NCBI RefSeq assembly: GCF_002217755.1 | Contig: NZ_BCFL01000016.1 | Span: forward strand, 788,319-852,318 | Direction: 5' to 3' | Length of the DNA stretch: 64,000 nucleotides | DNA from: Streptomyces hyaluromycini | GTDB taxonomy: Bacteria; Actinomycetota; Actinomycetes; Streptomycetales; Streptomycetaceae | Shown: positions 54,252-64,000 of the stretch, one piece after another | Position numbering within the stretch: the first letter of the stretch is position 1 | How the letters are laid out: the number at the start of each line of letters is the position of its first letter | Translations under genes and position numbers: made by a program | Notes under the pieces: model-generated | Told to the model about the DNA's origin: nothing | Seen by the model: only the letters and a program-made list of their open reading frames with translations | The model's database searches: none

Positions 54252-55505
54252 TCAGGCCGTGGACACGGGCAGTTTCTCCAGTCCACGCATCATCAGGCTG
54301 CTGCGCCAGCGCAGCGCGTCCGGGGCCTCCGCGAGCCGCAGTCCCGGGAACCGTGTGAAGAGCCGGCTGAGCACGATGTGCCCTTCCAACCGGGCGAGAG
54401 GAGCTCCCAGGCAGTGGTGCACGCCGTGGCCGAAAGCAAGCCCTCCGGAGTTGTCGCGGCCGATGTCCAACCGGTCCGGGTCCTCGTAGCGTCGCGGATC
54501 ACGGGCTGCGGCGCCCAGGGAGATCGTCACGAACTCCCCTGCGGGTATGACGACATCGCCCACCTCGACAGGCTCGGTCGTGAAGCGCCACGTTGCGTTG
54601 GTCACCGGACCGTCGTAACGCAGGAACTCCTCGATCGCCGCAGGCCATGACGCTTCGTCCGCGGCGAGCTGCTCACGTACCCGCGGATGGCGAAGCAGGG
54701 CGAGTGCACCGTTGCCGATGAGGTTCACCGTGGTCTCGTGCCCGGCGACCAGGAGCAGGAAGGCCATGGAGATCAGTTCGTCCGGTGTCAACTGATCCCC
54801 CTCGTCCGTGGCGTGGACGAGGTCGGAGAGCAAGTCGTCGTCCGCCGTAGCGCGCTTGGCGTCGATCAGAGCCCGCAGATAGCCGATCATGTCGGCACTG
54901 GCCTGCCTCACCTCGTCCGTGCCCGCACCGGACACCAGCAGATTCGACCACCGGCGGAACTCGGTCCGGTCGTCCGGAGGGACACCGAGCAGCCAGCAGA
55001 TCACCGTGAACGGAACGGGGAACGCCAGTGCTTCCATGAGGTCGGTCCGCTGGTGCCGAGCGATTCCTTCCAGCAGTTCGTCGGTGAGTTCGGCGATCCT
55101 CGGCCGTAGCGAGGCCACCCGGCGGGCCGTGAACGCCCTGCCCACCAGTCGCCGCAGCCGTGTGTGGTCGGGGGGATCGCTGTCGAGCATGTGCACGCTC
55201 AGCACATGGGGGAACTGGCTCTGGTCGCCGGCCTCCTTCAGGAACTCCTCCCGTTTCGCCGGGTCCGCGAAGTTGCGCGGGATGAGGTCCCGGCCGATGC
55301 GCATGTCCTTGCTCAACCGCGGATCGGCGAGAAGCGTCCGGGCATCCTCATAGCGTGTGACCAGCCAGGTGCGCAGCCCGTTCGGAGTGGTCACCGGCAG
55401 TGCGGGCCCGGCCTGTCGCAGCTCCGCGAGCACGTCGTGCGGCTGCTGGAAGAACGTGGGCGTGAACAGTTCGAGCGGGGGCGACGACGTATTGGCTTCC
55501 GTCAT
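54252..55505 (-). CDS. Cytochrome P450 (tailoring enzyme of the aromatic polyketide cluster)
   Basis: ATG 55505 (AGGAG 7 nt upstream) gives 417 aa. It has I-helix AGHETT (254-259), K-helix E293-x-x-R296, and haem loop FGHGVHHCLGAPLAR with Cys365. It hydroxylates or couples a polyketide intermediate using a separate ferredoxin. It is the last gene of the ten-gene operon seen here and begins one nucleotide after the monooxygenase stop. The exact substrate cannot be assigned. Confidence 0.92.
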   Translation of the reverse strand: MTEANTSSPPLELFTPTFFQQPHDVLAELRQAGPALPVTTPNGLRTWLVTRYEDARTLLADPRLSKDMRIGRDLIPRNFADPAKREEFLKEAGDQSQFPHVLSVHMLDSDPPDHTRLRRLVGRAFTARRVASLRPRIAELTDELLEGIARHQRTDLMEALAFPVPFTVICWLLGVPPDDRTEFRRWSNLLVSGAGTDEVRQASADMIGYLRALIDAKRATADDDLLSDLVHATDEGDQLTPDELISMAFLLLVAGHETTVNLIGNGALALLRHPRVREQLAADEASWPAAIEEFLRYDGPVTNATWRFTTEPVEVGDVVIPAGEFVTISLGAAARDPRRYEDPDRLDIGRDNSGGLAFGHGVHHCLGAPLARLEGHIVLSRLFTRFPGLRLAEAPDALRWRSSLMMRGLEKLPVSTA

Positions 55506-55506
55506 C

Positions 55507-55848
55507 TCATGCTCCTTTTCCGACTGGTCCGAACCGGCCAGGGCCGTAGTGGGCAAGTTCTCGATAGATTTCGAACGGGCGCTCCCGGGCGGTGTCACGG
55601 AACGGGCGCAGCGGTGCTGTCTGCTCCTTGTGCGCGGCCGCGCCCTCCCACGCCGCGAAGGCGTTCCAGTCCGTCCAGTGGCTGATCACCACGAACGCCC
55701 GAGGATCGTCCGCCCGGGTCAGCAGCTGGTTGCCCAGGAGTCCAGGCGTGCCTGCCATCCGGCGGCTCGACTCGTGGTACGCGGTGAGTACCTGGTCCGA
55801 GTCCTCGCTGAGGTGGTAGAGCACCACCTCCACCGCACCCGACGTCAC
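55507..55848 (-). CDS. Antibiotic biosynthesis monooxygenase (ABM fold), second copy
   Basis: GTG 55848 overlaps the upstream stop as GTGA, giving 113 aa. The ABM ferredoxin-like fold is seen as VEVVLYHLSEDSDQVLTAYHESSRRMAGTPGLLGNQLLTRADDPRAFVVISHWTDWNAFAAWEGAAAH. Small ABM oxygenases in type II clusters oxidise anthracyclic or naphthacene rings to quinones without cofactor. It works beside the other ABM protein and the P450. Confidence 0.85.
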   Translation of the reverse strand: MTSGAVEVVLYHLSEDSDQVLTAYHESSRRMAGTPGLLGNQLLTRADDPRAFVVISHWTDWNAFAAWEGAAAHKEQTAPLRPFRDTARERPFEIYRELAHYGPGRFGPVGKGA

Positions 55849-56171
55849 GACCGGTCGCCGGCGGCACCGGCCAGTGCCGCGACCACATGCATGGTCGTCA
55901 TGGAGCCGCCGCGTCGATAGGGGTGCAGCTTTGTGCGGTGCGCCAGATGCCGGTCGCTGGTCTCGAACTCCCGGAACTGCGGCTCGTCCACCCAGTCGCT
56001 GACGATGTAGTAGATGCCGTCTTCCTCGGCACTGCGGGACAGCCATTGTCCGAGGTTCGCGGGATGGCCCGTGACCGAGTCCCCCACTTCGCGCCACACC
56101 CGTTCGAAGTCGGTTTCCATACCGGCCCTGATCTCCATCCGGAGCATCACCCGGAAAACGACGTCATCCAT
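55845..56171 (-). CDS. Antibiotic biosynthesis monooxygenase (ABM fold), first copy
   Basis: ATG 56171 (GGAGGG 7 nt upstream) gives 108 aa: FRVMLRMEIRAGMETDFERVWREVGDSVTGHPANLGQWLSRSAEEDGIYYIVSDWVDEPQFREFE. The spacing resembles ABM oxygenases in pentangular polyketide clusters. The start follows the ketoreductase stop by one nucleotide, so translation is coupled. Confidence 0.82.
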   Translation of the reverse strand: MDDVVFRVMLRMEIRAGMETDFERVWREVGDSVTGHPANLGQWLSRSAEEDGIYYIVSDWVDEPQFREFETSDRHLAHRTKLHPYRRGGSMTTMHVVAALAGAAGDRS

Positions 56172-56172
56172 C

Positions 56173-56922
56173 TCAGATCCCTCCGTCGACGTTGACGGTC
56201 TCACCGGTGACGTACGTCGACAGATCGCTGAGCAGGAACAGAACAGGCCCCGCGAGTTCGTCCACGGTGCCGAGCCGCGCCAGGGCGGTCTTCTGCGCAT
56301 AGGTGGCCCGCAGGCCCGCGGCGCGGTCGGCGGGCATGTCGTCGAACGCCTCCGTCTCGATGACACCAGGAGCGACGACGTTGACGCGGATGCCCTGTGG
56401 TCCGAGTTCCTTGGCGAGTGACCGGGTGAGGCCGATCAATGCTGCTTTGGCCGCCGTGTAGTGGGCCCGTAGCGGTATACCGGCGGCCGCACCTCGTGAC
56501 CCGATGTTGATCACCGAGGAACCCGCCCCGAGCAACGGCAGGGCCTGCTGGATGACGCGGTACGAGGCGGTGAGGTTGGTGTCGAGGATCCGCGACCACT
56601 CCGCCGCGGGGAGTTCCGCGAACGGAACGTGACTGATCACCCCGGCGTTGTTGACGACGCCGTCGAGCCGTCCGAAGCGGTCCTTGGCCTCGTTGACGAG
56701 CCGGTCGACCTGGTCGAGATCGCCGACGTCGGCCCGTATCACGTGGTGATCGCCTTCGGTCTCCTTCAGCGCCTGGACCAGGCTGTCGACGGCTGCGCCG
56801 TCCTGCCGGTGGCAGGTGAGCACATCTGCGCCGGCCTGTGCGGCAGCGAGGACGATCCCACGGCCGATACCGCGGGTTCCGCCGGTGATGAGGACCTTCT
56901 TGCCGTGCAGGGCGAGTTCCAC
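56173..56922 (-). CDS. Stand-alone polyketide ketoreductase (SDR, FabG-like)
   Basis: GTG 56922 has AGAAGGGA about 8 nt upstream and gives 249 aa. A GTG at 56958 overlapping the upstream stop is the other option (261 aa). It has [12 protein letters not shown], catalytic Ser in INIGSRGA and YTAAK, with PGVIETEAF and C-terminal VNVDGG. It closely resembles the SDR half of the preceding fusion protein, so the two arose by duplication. It probably reduces a second keto group of the polyketide. Confidence 0.88.
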   Translation of the reverse strand: MELALHGKKVLITGGTRGIGRGIVLAAAQAGADVLTCHRQDGAAVDSLVQALKETEGDHHVIRADVGDLDQVDRLVNEAKDRFGRLDGVVNNAGVISHVPFAELPAAEWSRILDTNLTASYRVIQQALPLLGAGSSVINIGSRGAAAGIPLRAHYTAAKAALIGLTRSLAKELGPQGIRVNVVAPGVIETEAFDDMPADRAAGLRATYAQKTALARLGTVDELAGPVLFLLSDLSTYVTGETVNVDGGI

Positions 56923-56954
56923 TGGGGTGTTCCCTTCTGGAGAATGGGCGTTGC

Positions 56955-58414
<1,460 letters not shown>

Positions 58415-58458
58415 CTTCGGCCCCTTTCGTGGATCGCTGTTGTGGGATGTCGGCCGGT

Positions 58459-59721
58459 TCACTGCCCTATGTCCGTACGGTCGCCGCGGCCCGCCACCAG
58501 CGCGGAGGTGAAGCCGCCGTGGCCCCGCGCGAGCACCACCGCGACACGCGGGTCGGTCCGGCGCGGCCGGTCGCGGACCAGGGCGAGGTCGCAGCCGGGG
58601 GCCTGACGTTCGAGCCCGGCGGTGTGCGGCACGACGCCGCTGGTCAGAGCGAGCAGCGCGGTGACGGTGTCCAGAGCCGCACCACCCGCGTAGAGGCGTC
58701 CGGTGAGGGTCTTGGGTGCGGTGACCGGGACTCCGCCCGGCCCGAACACCTCGGTGATGGCGCGGGCTTCGGCGAGGTCGTGTGCCGGAACACCGGAGGC
58801 GTCGGCGAAGACGACGTCGACTTCCTCCGGTCCCACCTCGGCATTGGCGAGTGCCTGCCGGATCACCGAGGCGAGCACCGGCGGCCGCCCGGATCCGGGG
58901 GGCGGGTCGAACCCGGCCGCGTGCCCGAGCAGCGTCCCGTAGTGGCCGACGCCCCGCTCCCGGGCGGAGGCGGCGCTCTCGACCACCAGGAACGCACCGC
59001 CCTCGCCCGGTACCTGGCCCGAGGCGGCCACGTCGAAGGGTTTGTAAGCCCGCGCCGGGTCGTCCTCGGTCGACAGATTTCCTGTGGCCATCTGAGCCAC
59101 CAGACCGTACGGGCACAAGGAGGCGTCGGTGCCGCCGCTGAGAACCAGTCTGGAGCCGCTGTTCAGCAACCGACGGGACTGGGCGAGCGCCTCCAGGCCG
59201 CCCGCCTGCTCGCAGCACAGCACGCCGCAGGGGCCACGCATGCCGTGCCGGATGGAGACCTGCCCGGTGGTCGCCGCGTAGAACCAGGCGATCGACTGGT
59301 AGGCGCTGACCCAGGAGGATCCCTTCTGGTAGAGCCGCTCCATCTCGTGCTGACCGAACTCCGTGCCGCCGGAGGAACTGGCGGTGACCACGGCCATCTC
59401 GTACTCGGGAAGCGACCGGGGTTCGGCGCGCGCGTCGTCGAGCGCGGCCTCCGCGGCGATCAGGGCGACATGGGTGAACCGGTCGGTCTGCGGGACGAGA
59501 CGTCCGGGCACCAGGCGTCCGGCGTCGAACCCGGGGATCTCACCCGCCACTTGAACCGGATACCGCGAAGGGTCGAAGCGGGTGATACGGCCCAGGCCGC
59601 TCTTGCCGGCCAGTACCGACTCCCAGTGCCGGCGCACGCCGATCCCGGTCGGCGCGACCACGCCGAGCCCGGTGACCACCGGTGGTGGATGGTGACCGGA
59701 TCGCAGACCTGATGCGCTCAT
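58459..59721 (-). CDS. Ketosynthase chain-length factor (KS-beta/CLF)
   Basis: The 420-aa protein has the ketosynthase fold, but the active-site Cys is replaced by Gln172 ([11 protein letters not shown]), the hallmark of CLF. It sets chain length and makes the acetyl primer by decarboxylation. Its ATG overlaps the KS-alpha stop as ATGA. Chain length cannot be stated without modelling the pocket. Confidence 0.95.
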   Translation of the reverse strand: MSASGLRSGHHPPPVVTGLGVVAPTGIGVRRHWESVLAGKSGLGRITRFDPSRYPVQVAGEIPGFDAGRLVPGRLVPQTDRFTHVALIAAEAALDDARAEPRSLPEYEMAVVTASSSGGTEFGQHEMERLYQKGSSWVSAYQSIAWFYAATTGQVSIRHGMRGPCGVLCCEQAGGLEALAQSRRLLNSGSRLVLSGGTDASLCPYGLVAQMATGNLSTEDDPARAYKPFDVAASGQVPGEGGAFLVVESAASARERGVGHYGTLLGHAAGFDPPPGSGRPPVLASVIRQALANAEVGPEEVDVVFADASGVPAHDLAEARAITEVFGPGGVPVTAPKTLTGRLYAGGAALDTVTALLALTSGVVPHTAGLERQAPGCDLALVRDRPRRTDPRVAVVLARGHGGFTSALVAGRGDRTDIGQ

Positions 59722-60992
59722 GCCACCTCCCGCTGGGTACGGGGCCTGCCCAGGGCCATCGCGGTCTGGAATCCGCCGAATCCGCTGCCGACGGTCAGCA
59801 CCCGCTCCATCCGGTGCTCACGCGCGTCCCTGGGCACGTAGTCCAGGTCGCACTCCGGGTCGGACACTGAAAGGTTGGCGGTCGGCGGCACGACCTGGTG
59901 CCGCAGTGCCAGGGCACAGGCGGCGACCTCCAGCGAGCCGATCGCACCGAGCGAGTGCCCGATCATCGACTTGATCGAGCTGACCGGAACGCGGTACGCG
60001 CGCTCTCCGAGGCTGCGTTTGAACGCTGCCGTCTCGTGGCGGTCGTTCTGCTTGGTACCAGAGCCATGGGCGTTGATGTAGTCGATGTCGTCCGGATCGA
60101 GCCGCGCCCGGTCCAGAGCGACCCGGATGGCCTCGGCCATCTCCCTGCCGTCCGGCTTGAGCCCCGTCATGTGGAAGGCATTGCTACGACCGGCGAATCC
60201 GAGGATCTCCGCGTAGACGGATGCGCCGCGGCGCCGCGCCGCCTCGGCCTCCTCCAGCACCATCACAGCCGACCCCTCGCCGAGTACGAACCCGTTGCGC
60301 CGCCCGTCGAAGGGACGCGAGGCGTGTGCGGGATCGTCGTTGTCGGGGGTGGTCGCCTTGATCGCGTCGAAGCAGGCGGAGGTGATGGGGGACAGCGGGG
60401 CATCGGTGGCACCTGCCAGGACGATGTCGGCGCCGCCCTCCTCGATCAGCTGGACGCCGTGACCGATCGCGTCAAGACCCGACGTGCATCCTGTGGAGAT
60501 CAGGGCGACCGGGCCTTCGGCCCCTGCCTGCCACGCGACCTCGACGGCCAGCGTGCTGGGGACCATGTAGCCGTAGAGGTGCGGAACCCCGTAGGTGTGG
60601 TCGACGAGCCAGTCCCGTCCGCCGTCGGAGATCACGGCGTACTCGTCCTCAAGGCCCATGGTGCAGCCCACCGCGCTCCCGATGCTCACCCCGACCCGGC
60701 CGGGGTCGGCCGACGACAGCTCCAACCCGCTGTCCTCGATCGCTTCACGCGCCGCGACGACCGCGAACTGCGCAGCACGGTCCATGCGCCGCACCTCTTG
60801 CGGCGACAGTCCCGCCGCCAGCGGATCGAAGTCACACTCCGCGGCAACCCGGGACCTGAAGCCGGAGGCGTCGAAGAGGCTGATGGCTCGGGTCGCGGTG
60901 CGCCCGGCGGTGAGCAGGTCCCAGTAGGCGTCATGCCCGACACCGCCCGGCGCGACCACCCCCACGCCGGTGATGACAGCGCGGCGGCTCAT
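59718..60992 (-). CDS. Beta-ketoacyl synthase KS-alpha (type II polyketide synthase)
   Basis: The 424-aa protein has active-site Cys169 in [10 protein letters not shown], His in [12 protein letters not shown] and His in [10 protein letters not shown]. With CLF and ACP it forms the minimal polyketide synthase. The ATG overlaps the cupin stop as ATGA. Order TcmI - cupin - KS - CLF - ACP - cyclase is that of tetracenomycin, spore pigment and pentangular clusters. Confidence 0.96.
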   Translation of the reverse strand: MSRRAVITGVGVVAPGGVGHDAYWDLLTAGRTATRAISLFDASGFRSRVAAECDFDPLAAGLSPQEVRRMDRAAQFAVVAAREAIEDSGLELSSADPGRVGVSIGSAVGCTMGLEDEYAVISDGGRDWLVDHTYGVPHLYGYMVPSTLAVEVAWQAGAEGPVALISTGCTSGLDAIGHGVQLIEEGGADIVLAGATDAPLSPITSACFDAIKATTPDNDDPAHASRPFDGRRNGFVLGEGSAVMVLEEAEAARRRGASVYAEILGFAGRSNAFHMTGLKPDGREMAEAIRVALDRARLDPDDIDYINAHGSGTKQNDRHETAAFKRSLGERAYRVPVSSIKSMIGHSLGAIGSLEVAACALALRHQVVPPTANLSVSDPECDLDYVPRDAREHRMERVLTVGSGFGGFQTAMALGRPRTQREVA

Positions 60993-61420
60993 CGGGAGCC
61001 GCCGACACTCGGGTCACCGGCGTCCACGTGTACCGGCTGCTCGATGTCCACGTGGCCGAGTTCGGGGCGAGGCGCGAGCGGAGACAGGTGGAAGACCGCT
61101 TCGGCGGAGACGGTACCGGTGTTCACGAGCCGGTGCCGGACGCCGATCGGTACCAGCAACGAGTCACCCGGTTCCAGCCTCACCGGCACTCCGTCCAGGC
61201 TCATTTCCACGTGCCCCTGGACGATGTGCAGGAACTCCTCGGAGTACGGGTGGAGATGCTCGGTCACGAACTCTCCGGGCGCCAGCCTCAGCACTCCCCC
61301 GAAGCCGGAGCCGCACCCCACCGTCTTCGGGCTCAGGGTCACGCGTATGTCACCGCCGCGCTTGGTGTTGGCCGGCACGGAGTCCACGGCGACCTTGGTG
61401 GTGGCAGGTGAGTCGGTCAC
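60989..61420 (-). CDS. Cupin protein, TcmJ/WhiE-II-like
   Basis: GTG 61420 overlaps the upstream stop (GTGA), giving 143 aa. The cupin motif [20 protein letters not shown] and [12 protein letters not shown] show the metal-binding His/Glu pattern. In aromatic polyketide clusters this protein supports correct cyclisation or oxidation, though its exact chemistry is unsettled. Confidence 0.88.
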   Translation of the reverse strand: MTDSPATTKVAVDSVPANTKRGGDIRVTLSPKTVGCGSGFGGVLRLAPGEFVTEHLHPYSEEFLHIVQGHVEMSLDGVPVRLEPGDSLLVPIGVRHRLVNTGTVSAEAVFHLSPLAPRPELGHVDIEQPVHVDAGDPSVGGSR

Positions 61421-61788
61421 GCGGCGCCTCCCCGGTTCGCACCGGTCGGCTCGGTGATCAGCGGCCCCTGGTCCGGCGTCCACGAGTAGAAGGGGACAGC
61501 CATGGCGTCCTTGGGCTCCTGCCAGTCAGGGTCGTACGGGGAGATGAACTGGCCGAGACGGGTGTTGATCTCGCCGTAGAGGGGATGACTGCGCGCCTTG
61601 TAGAGGTTGGGTGCGATGTCCTCGTCGGCTTCCACCAAGTGGAAGTAGAGGTTGTGGAAAGCGAACAGGGTTCGCCGGGACACCCCCACCATGCGCGGCA
61701 GTTCGGTCCGGTCCGAGTCGGCGAAGATCTCCGCGACCTGTTGTGCGTCGGTGAGGTCCATCCTCGCCACGATCAGCGTTCGATGCAC
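61417..61788 (-). CDS. TcmI-family aromatic polyketide cyclase
   Basis: GTG 61788 with GGAGGGC about 4 nt upstream gives 123 aa: HRTLIVARMDLTDAQQVAEIFADSDRTELPRMVGVSRRTLFAFHNLYFHLVEADEDI, the TcmI/WhiE-VII signature. It closes a late ring of the polycyclic skeleton. It is the first gene of the operon, directly behind the SARP-operator-like repeats. Confidence 0.92.
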   Translation of the reverse strand: MHRTLIVARMDLTDAQQVAEIFADSDRTELPRMVGVSRRTLFAFHNLYFHLVEADEDIAPNLYKARSHPLYGEINTRLGQFISPYDPDWQEPKDAMAVPFYSWTPDQGPLITEPTGANRGGAA

Positions 61789-61835
61789 GATGCCCTCCAG
61801 CTGCTTGGTTCCTGGTTCACCCTGGTCGGCGGGGT

Positions 61836-61854
61836 TCGAAGGAGTCTCGAAGGA
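61836..61854 (-). promoter_or_regulatory. Candidate SARP binding site: 11-bp-spaced direct repeats
   Basis: On the minus strand TCCTTCGA occurs twice with an 11-bp period (complement of 61847-61854 and 61836-61843). SARP activators bind heptamer direct repeats containing TCGA spaced 11 bp, placed about 8 bp from the -10. A CAGGGT (complement of 61821-61826) lies about 9 bp on and may be the -10. The site lies 48 bp before the TcmI start. Confidence 0.6.
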
Positions 61855-61890
61855 TGCTGGTGCCACCCGGCGGCGGTGGTGCGGTGCGAG

Positions 61891-61942
61891 CAGAACCGAA
61901 CGGCCCTTCACACCGGGAGGTGTGAAGGGCCGTTCGGTTCTG
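61891..61942 (-). terminator. 24-bp perfect hairpin after the SARP gene
   Basis: The arms 61891-61914 and 61919-61942 are perfectly complementary over 24 bp (including CGAACGGCCCTTCACACC) with a 4-nt loop. It begins 10 bp after the SARP stop and separates the regulator transcript from the polyketide operon. A strong terminator is expected despite the missing T tract. Confidence 0.85.
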
Positions 61943-61952
61943 GCACCAGCGA

Positions 61953-63962
61953 TCAGGAGGACGGCCGGCTCGGCACGGTGGAACGACGCGGACGCACGAC
62001 GCCGCGTGCCTTCGTGAGGCTCACCGGGCCCGGCCTGCCCCGCTCCGGGTACAGCCTGAGTACGGCTTGCCGGTTGAGGCTGGACAGGGTGTAGACCGGC
62101 TCGTTCTCCGACTGCCGCCCGGACAGGCGTTCCAGGCCGAGGGACTCGTTGACCAGGTGCACGTCGACCAGGGACTCGACCAGCGTCTCGATGTCGTCCC
62201 CGGGCAACAGCCGGCCGACCTCGTCCAGGCGCCACCGCCTACGGCCGCTCTCGGCCATGAGGTACAGCAGCAGCCGGTGCCGCTCCGGCAGCAAGCGGTA
62301 GCTCGACTCGACGGTGCTCAGCAAGGACTGGGTGCCTGCCTGAAGTTCGAGCAGCAGACCATGGTCACGGCGCAGTCGGGCCATCAACCGCGTGGCGGAC
62401 CAGGTCGGCCGCGCGGCGAGGCGGGTGCCCACGCCCCGCACGGCCAGCGGCAGGCCGTCGCACATGCGCATCAGTTCACGTACGGCGGCGGCCTCGTTGC
62501 CCTGGCTGCCGCCACCGACCAACCCGTCGAACAGCTGGAGCGACTCTCCGGGGGAGAGCGCGGAGAGCGCGATCTTCCGGCCGGTGGCGAGGCCCTGCGT
62601 GCGATAGCGGTTGGTGGTGATGACCGAGCAACTGGAACCGCCCGGCAGGAGGGCACGCAACTGCGACGCTACGAGCACGTCGTCGATCACCAGCAGGACT
62701 CGACGGTCGGCGGTCACGCTGCGGAACAGCTGACCCAGCTCGTCGAGCCCCGTGGGCAGCTTCTCCCGGGCCATGCCGCACGCGCTCAGACTCGCGGCCA
62801 GCGCATCGGCGAGTTGAGAGGCACCGTTGTCCACGTGGGTGAGGTCGATGAAGAGCTGCCCGTCGGGAAAATACCTGCGCAGCCGGTGCGCGGCTCTGGT
62901 GGCAAAGGCGGTCTTGCCCACTCCGGGCGGGCCGTGAACCTCAAGGAGGCGCAACCCCGTCTCGGGGGAGGCGTCGCCGCACAGGTATGCCTCCACCTGG
63001 TCCAGCTCCGCTTCCCTGCCCACGAAATCGCTCACGTCAGCGGGAAGCTGCGCGGGCCTGGGGGCGGCCAGCCGGGCCGACGCGGCGGGGACGGACTTCA
63101 GTCGGTCCTGCTTGACCAGATGCCCCCGGTCCGCCAGCACCTCCTGGTGCAGCTTCTGAAGCGGCGCAGAGGGCTCCAGCCCCAACTCGTTGACGAGCCG
63201 GGACCGCAGCACGCGGAAGACGTCGAGCGCTTCCGGACGGCGACCGCAGTGCTGCAGGACTCGCATGAGCTGCCCCGCGAAGATCTCATCGGTGGGGTAC
63301 GTGCGCACGACGGCGGACAACTCTTCGACCACCGCTTGGTGATGGCCCAGCTCCAGCGCGATGGCGAATCGCTTCTCCAACGTGCTCTTGCGCCGTTCCT
63401 CCAACTGCGTCGACCAGGCCGAGAGCCGGTGGCCGCCCGATACGTCCACGAGCGCCTCTCCTCGCCAGACCGCCAACGCCTCCCGCAGCGTTCGGACGGC
63501 CGTTTCGCCCGCACCTGCGCGATATTCGGTCATGCCCTGTTCCGCAAGCCGCTCGAAGCGGTATGCGTCCACGGCTGCCTTGTTCCGCAAACGCAGTTCG
63601 TAGCCGCCCACTCTGGTCAGGAGGGCCGGCAATTCCCGCGAGGGCCGGGAACCGAAAGCCGCACCGGACTGTCCTGTGGACAACCGGAGCTTACGGCGGA
63701 GTTGGTAGATGTAGGTCTGCAGAGTGGTCAGTGCACTGACCGGGGGATATTCTCCCCACAACTCCTCGCATATCTGGTCGGCCGTCACCAGGGTATTGAC
63801 ATTGAGCACCAGGAGGGCAAGCACCTGACGGAGTTTCGGGGCAGACGGCGTGACCTCCAACTCGTCTCGTCGTATTCGGAACGCGCCCAGTAAATCGATC
63901 TCTATCAACACACTCCCCCGCAGCCTAGTTGAACCATCCTGTCGTGATGGGGCCTTGGCCAT
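61953..63962 (-). CDS. Large SARP (AfsR-type) pathway activator
   Basis: The 669-aa protein has an OmpR-like winged helix (about 20-110), a BTAD domain (about 120-265) and an NB-ARC ATPase (Walker A GPPGVGKT at 344-351; Walker B VLLVIDD). It should activate the polyketide operon by binding heptamer repeats. Codon 24 is TTA (63891-63893), so translation should require bldA. ATG 63962 has a weak SD; GTG 63911 and TTG 63908, directly after GGGGGAG, are other starts and keep the TTA codon. The C-terminus lacks a clear TPR region. Confidence 0.9.
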   Translation of the reverse strand: MAKAPSRQDGSTRLRGSVLIEIDLLGAFRIRRDELEVTPSAPKLRQVLALLVLNVNTLVTADQICEELWGEYPPVSALTTLQTYIYQLRRKLRLSTGQSGAAFGSRPSRELPALLTRVGGYELRLRNKAAVDAYRFERLAEQGMTEYRAGAGETAVRTLREALAVWRGEALVDVSGGHRLSAWSTQLEERRKSTLEKRFAIALELGHHQAVVEELSAVVRTYPTDEIFAGQLMRVLQHCGRRPEALDVFRVLRSRLVNELGLEPSAPLQKLHQEVLADRGHLVKQDRLKSVPAASARLAAPRPAQLPADVSDFVGREAELDQVEAYLCGDASPETGLRLLEVHGPPGVGKTAFATRAAHRLRRYFPDGQLFIDLTHVDNGASQLADALAASLSACGMAREKLPTGLDELGQLFRSVTADRRVLLVIDDVLVASQLRALLPGGSSCSVITTNRYRTQGLATGRKIALSALSPGESLQLFDGLVGGGSQGNEAAAVRELMRMCDGLPLAVRGVGTRLAARPTWSATRLMARLRRDHGLLLELQAGTQSLLSTVESSYRLLPERHRLLLYLMAESGRRRWRLDEVGRLLPGDDIETLVESLVDVHLVNESLGLERLSGRQSENEPVYTLSSLNRQAVLRLYPERGRPGPVSLTKARGVVRPRRSTVPSRPSS

Positions 63963-64000
63963 CCGCGAACCTACTCACACTTACCCGTCAGTGTCACCAG

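Overview
The window is high-GC, densely coded DNA with strong Shine-Dalgarno (SD) sequences, frequent ATGA/GTGA stop-start overlaps, GTG/TTG starts and a handful of TTA codons. Together with the gene families (WhiJ-type regulator sets, SpoIIE phosphatases, DUF397, Sdh1-type succinate dehydrogenase, a SARP-controlled type II polyketide synthase), this points to a Streptomyces chromosome. No rRNA, tRNA, CRISPR array or intact transposase gene was found.

Layout. 1-2160: end of a peptide ABC transporter operon (permease tail, two ATPases). 2282-5375: a WhiJ-like set (XRE/DUF5753 regulator, DUF397 protein, divergent RsbW-like ATPase) joined to a PD-(D/E)XK Rpn nuclease gene and a stand-alone copy of its C-terminal domain. 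5421-6549: methyltransferase and small membrane protein. 6641-6819: fold-back element. 6816-13038: a complete five-gene peptide ABC operon on the minus strand. 13733-18092: typA and an orphan peptide-binding lipoprotein. 18434-22313: Sdh1-type succinate dehydrogenase. 22288-26214: kinase-like gene, membrane protein with tandem repeats, and a coiled-coil membrane protein. 26508-30627: SpoIIE-type phosphatase, anti-sigma-like ATPase, Nudix hydrolase, SPOR-like protein. 30957-35554: GntR regulator, DUF4190-like protein, a serpin with a deleted duplicate beside it, and an SDR. 35598-37819: two-component system. 37902-48171: glycan-use regulon (LacI regulator, sugar ABC transporter, GH38 alpha-mannosidase, GH2 beta-galactosidase). 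48407-53764: GT39-like membrane transferase, XRE regulator, esterase, cupin, DUF1963 protein. 54252-63962: left part of a type II aromatic polyketide cluster. It is a ten-gene minus-strand operon (TcmI-like cyclase, cupin, KS-alpha, KS-beta/CLF, ACP, a cyclase-ketoreductase fusion, a second ketoreductase, two ABM monooxygenases, P450) with a large SARP regulator behind a 24-bp hairpin. The cluster probably continues past the right edge.

Most interesting signals. (1) The Rpn nuclease gene has a clear internal SD and ATG in front of its C-terminal domain, and the neighbouring stand-alone gene starts at the homologous position with its own SD. Both products would be 101 aa, which resembles the toxin plus intragenic antitoxin design described for Rpn proteins. 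A TTA codon lies only in the toxin-specific part. (2) TTA codons also occur in the SARP regulator (codon 24), the response regulator (codon 3) and the serpin (codon 67), suggesting bldA control. (3) An 11-bp-spaced direct repeat lies upstream of the polyketide operon, as expected of a SARP operator. (4) A REP-like palindrome family occurs five times, once inside a coding sequence where it seems to have lengthened a lipoprotein signal peptide. (5) An aromatase/cyclase-ketoreductase fusion is followed by a paralogous stand-alone ketoreductase.
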